64,000 bases of DNA from Candidatus Lernaella stagnicola (lineage in GTDB: Bacteria > Lernaellota > Lernaellaia > Lernaellales > Lernaellaceae). The notes beneath the pieces were generated by a model that saw only the letters and a program-made list of their open reading frames with translations, did not search any database and was not told the origin of the DNA. Position numbers and translations under genes: made by a program. Numbering within the stretch: the first letter of the stretch is position 1; each line of letters starts with the position of its first letter. The stretch is from NCBI GenBank assembly GCA_030765525.1, contig JAVCCK010000034.1:186001-250000 (forward strand), read 5' to 3'. Below are positions 30,108 through 38,729 of this stretch, in pieces.

Positions 30108-33100
30108 CTATTTCGTAATCACCAGCGTCGTCGGCTCGCTCGTCGCGTTCGTTTCCGGATTGTAATACTCGTACACTTTGGTCGCGGGGGCCGCGGCGCG
30201 CACCGGGTACAGCGCCTTGAGATCGAATTCGAGTTTCAACTTTTGTTCCGGGCGTAACTCGTCAAGGTAGAACGTGACCTGCCGCGCGGTCGTCGAGAAT
30301 TTGCTGACGGTTTTCTCCTCCACCAATTTCGTCAATGTCTCGCGCAGCGGTTGGAAGCCGGGGGGCACGCCGACATCCACGACCACCATGCCCAGCGTGC
30401 CGGGCGCCTGGTTGCGGATGGTGACGCGGCACGCGACCGTCTCATCCACGCGCAGCGACTGCTTGTCGTAACTCACATCGATGCTGAGCGCTTCCTTGTC
30501 GCCGGGCTTCTCGCGAGCGCCCCACGGCATGTAGTGCCGCGCGACGATTTGGTAGGCCGGTTCGCCCTTGCCGGCGAAGGTCAGCTTGATTTCGTTTTGG
30601 CCGGAGCGGGTGCGGTCGCTCACATCGAGCATGCGCAAGACCTCGGCGTTGTCCGGATTGATGTCGAATGCGCCGGCCGCTTCACCGTTGAGGAATACGT
30701 CCACCTTGCCCTCAACGTCGCGACCTCCCGCCTGCGCCGCGCCGAGCAATACGTGCATGGCGAACACCGTGGCCTGCGTTGAGTAGTACGTGCCGAAGGA
30801 ATCCTTGGCGGAGATAAGGTAGTTGACGATTCGGTTGACGGTTTGCGGTTCGCGATGGGCCGCCACGAGGACCATCCCCGCCAGGGCGGTGGTTTCGATA
30901 TCGGAGCTTTTGCCGCGGCTGCCCACTGCCGTGGATTCCGCGGGCCAATACGACTGGTCCTCTTCGTCCACCCGCATATCGGCCAGACGCGAGAACACCT
31001 TGTCGATGATCGCATCGCTGGCTTTGCCGGCGACCAGCGCATTGGCCAGCAGCGCCAAGGTATAGGCGTCTTTGGCGTCGGCGTGATGTTTTTCGAGATA
31101 GGCGACTCCCTTGCGCACCGCCTTGCCTTGATATTCGGTGCGGCCCAGCGCCCAGGTGACATACGCCGTGTTGCGCAGCACATCGTTGGCGAATTTCGCG
31201 GCGACACGGTCGAGAAACTGTTGGTTGGGTTTCCACGAACCATCCTGCTGTTGCATGCCGGCCAGCCATTCCTGCGTGCGCACGATCACCGCTTCATCGA
31301 CTTCGTACACGCGGCTCATATCGTGGAATTCCATCAAGCCGTAGGCCGTCAGAATAATGTGCGCCGGGCCACGACCGAACCATTCGAAACCGCCGCCGGG
31401 CACCTCGAAGGTCAGCAGGCGTTGGTAACCCTGGTTGATGAAGCCCTCGGCTTTCATCTGCAACTCAGGCGTGATTTGCCGGGAGGCTTTCATGTAGTCG
31501 AGCACCATGACGTTAGGATACGTCGTGGAACTGGTTTGCTCGAAACAGCCCGACGGCATGCGAAAAATGTTGTCGAGCCCTTCGAGTACCTGGCTGACCA
31601 GACCGGGGTGTATTTTGACGAGCAACACGTTGGCGCCGGGAATTGCGCCGTCGGGAAACTCGACGTTTTGCGACACTTCGCCTGGGAGTCGGTCGGTGAT
31701 GTTCGTTTCCTGCATTTCGCCATCGGGTTCGACCCGCACGACCCGTTTGACCGCGTCGCTTTGCTTGCTGCCGCGGGCGTAGACGGTCAACGCGTGACGC
31801 CCGACTTTGGTTGCCTTGACGTGCAGCGTTTCGGCTTTGACTTCGCCCGGCTGTAACAGAACCTGCCGCTGCAGGCCGCCATCGAGCAGTTCGAACCAAT
31901 CCGCCGCCTCGATGTTCAGCGTCACGGTTTGAGCGCGCTCAAGGTAGTTGTAAAGCGCGATCGGCACCTTGACCTCGTCATGCCGGGTTAGGGCGACAGG
32001 GAAATCGATGTCGATGAAAAAGTCCTGGAACACGCGCACCGGGGCAGTGCCGCTGCCGAGCCAACCCTTGGCGCTAACGGCCTGGGCCGCAATGCGCCAG
32101 GTCGTGATGGAGTCGGCCATATCCAGGTTGAGCGTGGCGTTGCCCTGTCCGTCGGTGATCAGCGACGGGTCGACGAACAAGGTTTCGGGGAAGTACTCGC
32201 GCACTCGAATTGCGGGGCCGGAGTCCCCCCGCGAACCGTCAACGGTACGGGTGGCGGCCGCGGGTTCTTTTAACGCTTCGCCCTTGGCCATCGCTCTGTC
32301 CTCATCCTCGAAAAGATCAACCGCGCCCTCGAAGTTGCCTCGCCCGGCGAAACCGCCGGCGCCGAACGCGCGTTGCGCCTCCGCCATCTTCTTACGCTCT
32401 TCGACGTATTTCGGGTCTTCGACAGTGAGGTCATCGTCGGTGGCGAACTGACGGTCGGGCCCGGCGCTGACCAAGCGGTAGACGCGGGCTCCTGCGGCCG
32501 AAATACGATAGGGGTGGAACCACGGATCGCTCAATTTCGCGATGTCGATCCGGTTCGTATCGCCCTTGTGTTTGGCATAAAGCACGGCGACCCGCTGCAG
32601 ATCATCCTCGATTTGTTTCCGTAGTTTCTCCACGACGGCCGAACGCAGGTCGGTGGCCTGCTTTTCATCAATCGCCGGGACCACGGCGGGCGCAATGGCC
32701 GCGAGCATGGCGGTCTGGCCGCGCTTGCGAGTCGGATCCGGACGCGGATCGAGCACGACGATCTCGGGCTGGAAGGTGTGAATTTCGTAACGCGGTTTCA
32801 TCAGCTCTTTTTCGAGCGTGAAGAATATTTTCTCCAAACCGGGTTGCATATCCTGCAACGCGAATACCGCTTCATCGACAATGGTGATGCCGAGGGCCGC
32901 GGCGACGGGGTGCCCCTTCAGGTCGGTCACGGCGACGTCGATCGCGGCGGCTTCGCCCGGGCGATACGTGTCTTTTCTCGGCGTGATGGCGACCTTCAGG
33001 TCGGCCTCCGGGTGGATGTAGATGAGGCGCGTGTCGCGCACCGCATTGCCTTCGGGCGTGAACACATAGGCCGTGGCCACGACACCGCCGGTCATCTCGG

Positions 33101-34955
33101 CTGTGACTGGAATCTGAGCCTCGGCGCGGCCGCCGGCGATGGCGGCGCTGGCGGTCAGCAACGTCTGGTTATCGCGGACTAGGTCGAAGAACACGGTTCT
33201 CGTGGATGTCCCGCCGACCAGCGCGATAAGTTGGATGACATCGCCCATGCGGTAGGTGGGGGCGTCGGTGCGAAGCAGAAGCGGGGTTTTGGTGCGCTCG
33301 GGCCGCAGGCGCAGGGTCTCCTCAATTTCGCTACCCTCTGCGGTGCGGGCGCGGACCGTAATTGTGAAGCCGCTGTCGTCGGGCACGTTGACGCGCATCT
33401 CGGTCAAACCGAAGGCGTCGGTGGCTGCGGCGAACGGCAGGGTCCACCAATCGTCTTGGCGCGGCGCTTTGCCGGGTTGCAGCGCAACCTTCGCGTCGAC
33501 CACGGGCGTGCCATCGGGCGTGGTCACGAGGATGAACAGGCGGTTCTCCAAACCGGGAACCAACTCGCCGCTTTCGGGCAACACCTGCGCCACGAGCGGC
33601 GCGCGGGCCACGGGGTAGCTGCGCAACGCCTCCTGAGTGTGTCCGGCGGCGTCGGTCACCACGGCGTGAACCTGCACTCTCGCTTTGCCTTGGTCGACCG
33701 GGCGACCGGTGAGGGTGTCGGGAATCCGCAATTCGAAATCGAAACGCCCTTCGGCATTGGTTTTGCCGGTCAAATCGACGAATTTCTCGACGCCGACGAT
33801 CGTCGCCAAACCTTCGATCGCCACTTTCGCCCCGGAGACCGGTTTGCCGAACAAGTATTGGGCGTCGATGGTTCCGCGTATGGTTGCCGCGGGTAGGTAC
33901 CAGGAGCGGTCCGCGTCGATCTTTACCTTGAATTTGGGCAGCACATAGTGCTTGACCTCGACCGTTTTCTCGACGCTGGTCTCACCTTCGATGGCCGAAA
34001 TGCGATAGGTCCCGAGGTTCACTTGATCGGCGAGGACGAAGTCGGCGGCGAAAATGCCGAAACGGTTTGTCTGGAGTTTCTTCTTGAAAACTTTGTTGCC
34101 CTTACCGTCCTGCACTTCCAACCACGCTAAGCGCCCGGCCGCGGGTTGGCGGTCGGCCTTGCCCAAAGCCAGCGCGCGCAGATGCATTGTCTGGCCCGGT
34201 TGGTACAGCGGCTTGTCACTCGTGAGCAGAATTCGCGTGTCGTGACGCAGAGTCACCTCGTGTTCGAGCGATACTTCCTGACCCCGCCATTGGGCCGCGA
34301 CAACCAGCGCGGCGTCTTGCCACTGCCGTGCGGGCACATCGAAGGAGATATCGCAGGTGCCGTCGTCGGCGCTTTGTCCGCGAAACACTTCGGTGACCGC
34401 TTTCTCGTCCCGGAAGGTCACGGTGATCGTCGCGCCGGGGAGGGGTTCGCCGGAAAAACGGTCGTGGGCGATGATCCGTATTGCGCCGCGGCTTCCGGTT
34501 TGGAAGGTGTCCGGCCCCAAAATCCTTACTTGGAGTGCGCCAAGGACCTGCGCGAGGCTGAAGGAAGCCGTGGTCCTGTCGTCGCCGACGCCGATTTCAT
34601 AGCGAACCAAGTACAACGGCTCTTCCTGCGGGGAGACGTTCTTGCCGAAACGGGCATGCAGGACCTGGTTCTCGGCGTCGTAATCGATGTCGGTCGCGTA
34701 CGCCACGAGGGTGCCGTCAAGCTTGGCGAGCCAGACGCGCACGGCGTTCGTTTTACGCCACGTGGTACCTGCGGGCGGGGAGAACGTCGCCTCGAAGCCT
34801 CGGCTCAGTGCGTTGCCGCACACTTCGCCCGCCGCAACCGTTCCGGCGGGCACCGCATTGGCGGGTCGGGTCAATAAGCAGCCGCTTAAGGAAAAAGCCG
34901 CCCCGAAAAGGACGGCCAGAATAAGAATACATACGACGTAACACGTGCGCTTCAT
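30108..34955 (-). CDS. Alpha-2-macroglobulin family lipoprotein with thioester motif
   Basis: The 1,615-residue product has a lipoprotein leader (AFSLSGCLLT). Successive MG-type beta-sandwich domains follow, including VLLTSDKPLYQPGQTMHLRA-type starts near ~250. The thioester region PSGCFEQTSS has Cys1137 and Gln1140. A helical TED domain and a C-terminal receptor-like domain complete it. Bacterial A2M proteins are thought to trap foreign proteases. The thioester motif is GCFEQ rather than the common GCGEQ/GCLEQ. Unlike E. coli yfhM, no penicillin-binding protein 1C gene adjoins it. RBS GGGAG lies 8 bases before ATG 34955. Confidence 0.92.
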   Translation of the reverse strand: MKRTCYVVCILILAVLFGAAFSLSGCLLTRPANAVPAGTVAAGEVCGNALSRGFEATFSPPAGTTWRKTNAVRVWLAKLDGTLVAYATDIDYDAENQVLHARFGKNVSPQEEPLYLVRYEIGVGDDRTTASFSLAQVLGALQVRILGPDTFQTGSRGAIRIIAHDRFSGEPLPGATITVTFRDEKAVTEVFRGQSADDGTCDISFDVPARQWQDAALVVAAQWRGQEVSLEHEVTLRHDTRILLTSDKPLYQPGQTMHLRALALGKADRQPAAGRLAWLEVQDGKGNKVFKKKLQTNRFGIFAADFVLADQVNLGTYRISAIEGETSVEKTVEVKHYVLPKFKVKIDADRSWYLPAATIRGTIDAQYLFGKPVSGAKVAIEGLATIVGVEKFVDLTGKTNAEGRFDFELRIPDTLTGRPVDQGKARVQVHAVVTDAAGHTQEALRSYPVARAPLVAQVLPESGELVPGLENRLFILVTTPDGTPVVDAKVALQPGKAPRQDDWWTLPFAAATDAFGLTEMRVNVPDDSGFTITVRARTAEGSEIEETLRLRPERTKTPLLLRTDAPTYRMGDVIQLIALVGGTSTRTVFFDLVRDNQTLLTASAAIAGGRAEAQIPVTAEMTGGVVATAYVFTPEGNAVRDTRLIYIHPEADLKVAITPRKDTYRPGEAAAIDVAVTDLKGHPVAAALGITIVDEAVFALQDMQPGLEKIFFTLEKELMKPRYEIHTFQPEIVVLDPRPDPTRKRGQTAMLAAIAPAVVPAIDEKQATDLRSAVVEKLRKQIEDDLQRVAVLYAKHKGDTNRIDIAKLSDPWFHPYRISAAGARVYRLVSAGPDRQFATDDDLTVEDPKYVEERKKMAEAQRAFGAGGFAGRGNFEGAVDLFEDEDRAMAKGEALKEPAAATRTVDGSRGDSGPAIRVREYFPETLFVDPSLITDGQGNATLNLDMADSITTWRIAAQAVSAKGWLGSGTAPVRVFQDFFIDIDFPVALTRHDEVKVPIALYNYLERAQTVTLNIEAADWFELLDGGLQRQVLLQPGEVKAETLHVKATKVGRHALTVYARGSKQSDAVKRVVRVEPDGEMQETNITDRLPGEVSQNVEFPDGAIPGANVLLVKIHPGLVSQVLEGLDNIFRMPSGCFEQTSSTTYPNVMVLDYMKASRQITPELQMKAEGFINQGYQRLLTFEVPGGGFEWFGRGPAHIILTAYGLMEFHDMSRVYEVDEAVIVRTQEWLAGMQQQDGSWKPNQQFLDRVAAKFANDVLRNTAYVTWALGRTEYQGKAVRKGVAYLEKHHADAKDAYTLALLANALVAGKASDAIIDKVFSRLADMRVDEEDQSYWPAESTAVGSRGKSSDIETTALAGMVLVAAHREPQTVNRIVNYLISAKDSFGTYYSTQATVFAMHVLLGAAQAGGRDVEGKVDVFLNGEAAGAFDINPDNAEVLRMLDVSDRTRSGQNEIKLTFAGKGEPAYQIVARHYMPWGAREKPGDKEALSIDVSYDKQSLRVDETVACRVTIRNQAPGTLGMVVVDVGVPPGFQPLRETLTKLVEEKTVSKFSTTARQVTFYLDELRPEQKLKLEFDLKALYPVRAAAPATKVYEYYNPETNATSEPTTLVITK

Positions 34956-35181
34956 GGGAATTCTCCCGCAGATGATTTGAACCTATGCGAAAACGACCGT
35001 CGGCCCGAGAAAAGGTTCCCGACTGCGTGCCACGCACGGCGTACCTGCGAAACGGTGCGGCCCGATCGGCCGAGCGCAAAGCCCGGCCGGGCGTTCGGCG
35101 CCTATACCGCACCTTCCATATAAGAGCAAGTTATTACGAGTTTATTGCTGCTTTTACCGTACTGAGGGTACGGGCGTCATT

Positions 35182-35370
35182 CTACGGCATGCGGTAGAAA
35201 ACGATGATGCTCAAGCAATGATACTCGTTGTCGCTGGATTGCTTGACAACCGTATTGACGACTTGGACATCCGGCCGCGAGTTCATCCAACGGGTGAGTG
35301 ACTCGCCCAACTCTTCGCGCTCTTTTGCCTTCGTCGCGGAAAACACATTTACCCCATCAAACTGTGACAT
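35182..35370 (-). CDS. Small protein of unknown function (62 residues)
   Basis: A 62-residue ORF begins at an ATG (35370) preceded by GGGGGAG at 4-base spacing. The sequence (MSQFDGVNVFSATKAKERE start, then WMNSRPDVQVVNTVVKQSS) predicts a beta-alpha-beta-beta fold with soluble, well-mixed composition, unlike a shadow frame. Position and composition support a real gene, and it looks like a small conserved hypothetical protein. I cannot name a family. It stands alone in the gap between the A2M gene and queH. The DNA on its 5' side (35400-35470) is AT-rich and has a TATACT on the minus strand at 35433-35428 that could be its -10. Confidence 0.62.
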   Translation of the reverse strand: MSQFDGVNVFSATKAKEREELGESLTRWMNSRPDVQVVNTVVKQSSDNEYHCLSIIVFYRMP

Positions 35371-35576
35371 CGCTCCCCCACTGTGTTTGGAGTTGGATTG
35401 GCAAACAGAAACGTACTATTGCTAATCAGTATATTACGATTGACCAACAAGGATGATTCGTTACGAAATGCTATTCGTCTCGAGTGTGTTGCGTTCGTCG
35501 TCGAAAAATGAATTTGCGATCCCGGCTCAGCCGGCACGCGTTGACCGGTCGCAGCGTTCCGTGGCACTGTAACGCC

Positions 35577-36113
35577 ATGAATGTTCTGCTTCATATTTGC
35601 TGCGCGCCCTGCAGTATTGTGCCGATCGACAGACTTCGTGCCGAGGGCGCCGAGTTGCGTGGTTTTTGGTACAATCCGAACATTCAGCCGGTTACGGAAA
35701 ACCGGAAGCGCAGCGAGGCGGTTCGGCAGTACAGCGCCCGCGTTGATTTGCCCATGATTTGGCGCGACGAATACCGGTTGCAGGAATTTCTTCGCATGGT
35801 GGCGTTCCGCGAAAGCGAGCGTTGCCGATTGTGCCTGCGCATGAGATTGAGCGCGGCCGCCAACGTGGCCAAGCGCGGAAAATTCGACTATTTCACAACC
35901 ACGTTGCTTTACTCCAAGCGCCAACAGCACGACCTGATTGCCCAGGTCGGTGAAACCGTCGGCAAGGAGGCCGGGGTACAATTTATGTACCGCGACTTCC
36001 GCCCGGGATGGCGGGAAGGTATTGAGCGGAGCAAACAAGAGCATCTCTACCGCCAACAGTATTGTGGTTGCCTTTACAGCGAAAAGGATCGGTACTGGGG
36101 AAAACTGGAATAA
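35577..36113 (+). CDS. queH: Epoxyqueuosine reductase QueH
   Basis: The enzyme reduces epoxyqueuosine to queuosine in tRNA, replacing the unrelated cobalamin enzyme QueG. The 178-residue protein has the characteristic cysteine pattern: adjacent cysteines in LLHICCAPCSIVPID, a CRLCLRMR pair and YCGCLYSEKDR near the end, the ligands for an Fe-S cluster and active-site metal. The frame is open from 35484, but ATG 35577 begins the conserved motif. No other queuosine gene is in the window. Confidence 0.9.
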   Translation: MNVLLHICCAPCSIVPIDRLRAEGAELRGFWYNPNIQPVTENRKRSEAVRQYSARVDLPMIWRDEYRLQEFLRMVAFRESERCRLCLRMRLSAAANVAKRGKFDYFTTTLLYSKRQQHDLIAQVGETVGKEAGVQFMYRDFRPGWREGIERSKQEHLYRQQYCGCLYSEKDRYWGKLE

Positions 36114-36125
36114 ACCACCGCGCTC

Positions 36126-36168
36126 AGTGTCGCAAATACACCACACAGAGTGTTGCAAATACACTACA
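36126..36168 (+). promoter_or_regulatory. Tandem 20-base direct repeats, candidate activator-binding sites for lpxC
   Basis: Two copies of AGTGTyGCAAATACACyACA (36126-36145 and 36149-36168) differ at two bases and are offset by 23 bases, about two helical turns. Each has GTGT/ACAC inverted arms. They lie 108-150 bases upstream of a sigma54 promoter, the usual position for an enhancer-binding protein. The activator itself is not identified. Confidence 0.6.
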
Positions 36169-36275
36169 TAACAAGTGAGCCCCAGACCAGCCGCATTACG
36201 ATCTCAATTTTGTTTATCGGCTAAACTCTCGGTTTCCTTGACAAAAAATTAGGAGGTTTTGCGCTTTTATGTCTC

Positions 36276-36291
36276 TGGCACGGCATTTGCT
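36276..36291 (+). promoter_or_regulatory. Sigma54 (RpoN) promoter upstream of lpxC
   Basis: TGGCACG-N4-TTGCT matches the -24/-12 consensus (TGGCACG-N4-TTGCW) at every defined base, with GG and GC correctly spaced. Transcription would start near 36302, about 44 bases before the lpxC ATG at 36346. A TTGACA at 36238 has no good -10 at normal spacing. Confidence 0.78.
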
Positions 36292-36345
36292 CAATACCGG
36301 GCATAAGCTGAAGTGTATTTTGGGGTAGAAAAGGGGCTTATGTTT

Positions 36346-37257
36346 ATGTTTTGGCAACGAACTTTGGCAGCAGCGGTTAGTTGCACGGGAGTGGGGCTGC
36401 ACTCCGGTGGAAATGTGACCGTCACCATACGCCCGGCACCGGCCGACAATGGCATCGTCTTTTGTCGCACGGATCTGCCGGGTCGCCAGCGTATTCGCGC
36501 TGTCGCGGCCAACGTCGGCGGTACAAACTTCGCCACAACCTTAATGGGCGACGGCTTTGTCATCGGCACGATCGAACACCTGATGGCGGCCTTGTCCGGG
36601 CACGGTGTCGACAACGCGATCGTGGAAGTCGACGGCGACGAAATTCCGATCATGGACGGCAGCGCCGCGGCTTTCAGTTACCTCGTCGACAGTGCCGGCG
36701 TGATGGAACAAAGCACGCCGCGCCGTTATATTCAAATCCTCAAGCCGGTTTCCATCAGCGAAGGCGACAAGCGCGCGGCCCTGTTCCCGGCCGACGGTTT
36801 CGCCCTGACCTATGAAATCGACTACGACCACCCAATCATTCGGCGCCAACGTTTCGACGTCGTGGTAACGCGCGAGAGCTTCCGCACCGAACTGGCTGCG
36901 GCGCGTACTTTCGGTTTCTTGGCCGAAGTAACGCAGATGCGCGAAAACGGTTTCGCCAACGGCGGCAGTCTCGACAACGCGGTGGTTATCGGGAACTACT
37001 CGGTGATCAACAACGGCGGACTTCGCTATCCAAACGAATTCGTTCGTCACAAAGCGTTGGATGCCATGGGCGATTTGTACCTCGCCGGGTACCCGATTCT
37101 CGGCCGCATGCACGGCGTGAAAAGCGGCCACGCGCTCAATCACAAGCTAGTCATGGCCATGCTCAGGGATAAGAAGGCGTGGCGCCTTGTAGAAGGCCAG
37201 CCCGCCGCGATCGAACGTCCGAACGCTACTATCCACTCGGTTTCGGCCGGTTCCTGA
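36346..37257 (+). CDS. lpxC: UDP-3-O-acyl-N-acetylglucosamine deacetylase
   Basis: The enzyme carries out the committed step of lipid A synthesis, using zinc. It is 303 residues long, usual for the family. Motifs: WQRTLAAAVSCTGVGLHSG at the start, GTIEHLMAAL (zinc His), EIPIMDGSA, RTFGFLAEV, RHKALDAMGDLYLAG (zinc His and Asp) and GVKSGHALNHKL (catalytic His). AAGGGG at 36331 supports ATG 36346. ATG 36340 and GTG 36313 are in frame. The exact sigma54 promoter and tandem repeats upstream suggest activator-controlled expression, unusual for a housekeeping lipid A gene. A strong terminator follows, so it is monocistronic. Confidence 0.95.
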   Translation: MFWQRTLAAAVSCTGVGLHSGGNVTVTIRPAPADNGIVFCRTDLPGRQRIRAVAANVGGTNFATTLMGDGFVIGTIEHLMAALSGHGVDNAIVEVDGDEIPIMDGSAAAFSYLVDSAGVMEQSTPRRYIQILKPVSISEGDKRAALFPADGFALTYEIDYDHPIIRRQRFDVVVTRESFRTELAAARTFGFLAEVTQMRENGFANGGSLDNAVVIGNYSVINNGGLRYPNEFVRHKALDAMGDLYLAGYPILGRMHGVKSGHALNHKLVMAMLRDKKAWRLVEGQPAAIERPNATIHSVSAGS

Positions 37258-37282
37258 GCGAAAGAGCCTCACCATAGCAATT

Positions 37283-37314
37283 CGGCCAAGTGACCTCCCC
37301 TTGGCCGTTTTTTT
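37283..37314 (+). terminator. Rho-independent terminator after lpxC
   Basis: Stem CGGCCAAG / CTTGGCCG with a 9-base loop is followed by seven T residues, 25 bases past the lpxC stop. Confidence 0.88.
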
Positions 37315-37390
37315 CTGGGCGGCAAATTCGTAAATCCCACACGGTCCTCCCCGTACCCTAACGGAAGAATCCTTGTTATATTGATTTCCG

Positions 37391-38491
37391 ATGAAATTGT
37401 ATAAACGCCATCTGATAATCGGCGCTTGGTTGTTGGCTTTCCTGCTGGCGATGGGATCGGCGGGTTGTGAGCGCACCGCGCGCAGCAAAACGCTAAGCGT
37501 CGACGAGCCGACCGTAATGACCGTCACCTTGGTCGGCGACCTGGGACTGGGCCTCGCCGTGGAATCCTATCCGTGGATCAAAAAGAATGGTTACGACGCG
37601 GCATTCGAACACGTGCGTCCCCACATGAAGGGTGCCGACTACTTCGTGGCAAACCTTGAAACCCCCATTGTCGATCCCGAGATGGAAACCGTCTTCGGCG
37701 AACGCCGGCCCCGCCACGACCGGGCTGTCGCCGCCGTGTTGAAAAAGGAAGGCGTCGGTATCGTAGGCCTCGCCAATAACCATCTGATGGATTACGGCGA
37801 GGCCGGGCTCAAAACGACCATCCGCTACCTCGACGAAGCCGGCATTCGACATTTCGGCGCGGGCGTTAACCTCGAAGAGGCTCGCCGCCCCCTGATTTTG
37901 GAGAAAGACGGCTTCAAGACCGCCATCGTCGCCGGTTGCCGGCCCCGGAAGTGGCGCCTGCTGGCGACCGCGAAACTACCGGGCGTGGCTCCGGTGACCG
38001 AACCGCGGTGGGGCCGGGATATCCGCGAAGCTAAAAAACAAGCGGATTTCGTGATTGCCTATCCGCATTGGGGCGCCTGCTACCACCCCAAGGTGAAAGA
38101 TTCCCAGCGGCAGTTCGCCGCCATTGCCGTGAACGCCGGGGCGGACATCGTCGTCGGGCATCACCCGCACATTCCGCAGAAAGTCGAAATGCAAAAGGGC
38201 GTGCCGGTGCTCTATTCGATCGGCAATTTCGTTTACCACGGCGTTCGCAAGAAGGGTCGCGACCGCACTCTGAAATACGACTACTCCTGGATCGCGAAAA
38301 TCGAGATCACCCGCAAGGGGCTCAAGTCGGTGACGATTATTCCCTTCTTCAACAACAATATGCGGGTCGATTTCACGCCGCGACCCGCGAAAGTGGAAAA
38401 GGCCCGGTGGCTCTATAACCGTCTATTGCCGCCCGATTCGTGGCAATTCGAGGACAGCGTCGCGGTTCTCCGGCTAATGAAAAAAGACTAG
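37391..38491 (+). CDS. CapA-like metallophosphatase-fold lipoprotein (first copy)
   Basis: The 366-residue protein of the PGA_cap/CapA family has a lipobox (MGSAGC). The calcineurin-like fold motifs VGDLGLG, NLETPI, GLANNHLMDYG and VVGHHPHIPQ are present, followed by YSIGNFVYHG. Family members take part in poly-gamma-glutamate capsule export or anchoring in Bacillus, but many bacterial homologues have other, untested roles. No capB or capC gene is here, so capsule synthesis is not claimed. A second copy lies at 41319, with a porin-like and a basic protein gene between. Its end overlaps a convergent gene remnant. Confidence 0.82.
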   Translation: MKLYKRHLIIGAWLLAFLLAMGSAGCERTARSKTLSVDEPTVMTVTLVGDLGLGLAVESYPWIKKNGYDAAFEHVRPHMKGADYFVANLETPIVDPEMETVFGERRPRHDRAVAAVLKKEGVGIVGLANNHLMDYGEAGLKTTIRYLDEAGIRHFGAGVNLEEARRPLILEKDGFKTAIVAGCRPRKWRLLATAKLPGVAPVTEPRWGRDIREAKKQADFVIAYPHWGACYHPKVKDSQRQFAAIAVNAGADIVVGHHPHIPQKVEMQKGVPVLYSIGNFVYHGVRKKGRDRTLKYDYSWIAKIEITRKGLKSVTIIPFFNNNMRVDFTPRPAKVEKARWLYNRLLPPDSWQFEDSVAVLRLMKKD

Positions 38492-38640
38492 TCAGGGCAG
38501 CGAAACGCCAGCCGCGCCGGAATCAAAGGTAGAAGCGTCATCTCCCGCGTCCTATAACCCATCGTCCAATTGTTGATCACCAAGGGGTATCCGTCGTACG
38601 AGGCGTCCGAAACGATGCCGACGCTGTGGATGCGGATCGA
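38488..38640 (-). pseudogene. Remnant of a DUF1287-like gene (C-terminal end only)
   Basis: On the minus strand an open frame ends at TAG (38490-38488), overlapping the CapA-like gene's end. Its last ~47 codons read IHSVGIVSDASYDG, then YPLVINNW and a short tail to RLAFRCPD. This resembles the C-terminal signature of DUF1287 proteins (HVGIVSD...G.PLVIHN). The ligand-position His before VGIVSD is replaced by Ser. No start codon or N-terminal two thirds exist, and the frame runs into the promoter of the next gene. I read it as a decayed gene. Similarity is judged by eye. Confidence 0.5.
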
Positions 38641-38663
38641 GCATCCGGTGCGCCGTCGGGTTG

Positions 38664-38692
38664 TTGCGTGAGTTTTATTGGTAAGATATAGT
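38664..38692 (+). promoter_or_regulatory. Sigma70-type promoter for the FadL-like gene
   Basis: TTGCGT (38664-38669), a 17-base spacer and TATAGT (38687-38692) lie 37 bases before ATG 38730. Confidence 0.55.
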
Positions 38693-38729
38693 TTCCGCCT
38701 TGGTTTTCAACGGCCCGCGAGATGTTTCG

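Noticed and set aside
36126-36168. The lpxC-upstream repeats as an NrdR box pair
   Set aside because: Only the outer ACAC/GTGT letters agree. The interior and the target gene do not fit NrdR. The position suits an enhancer-binding site better.
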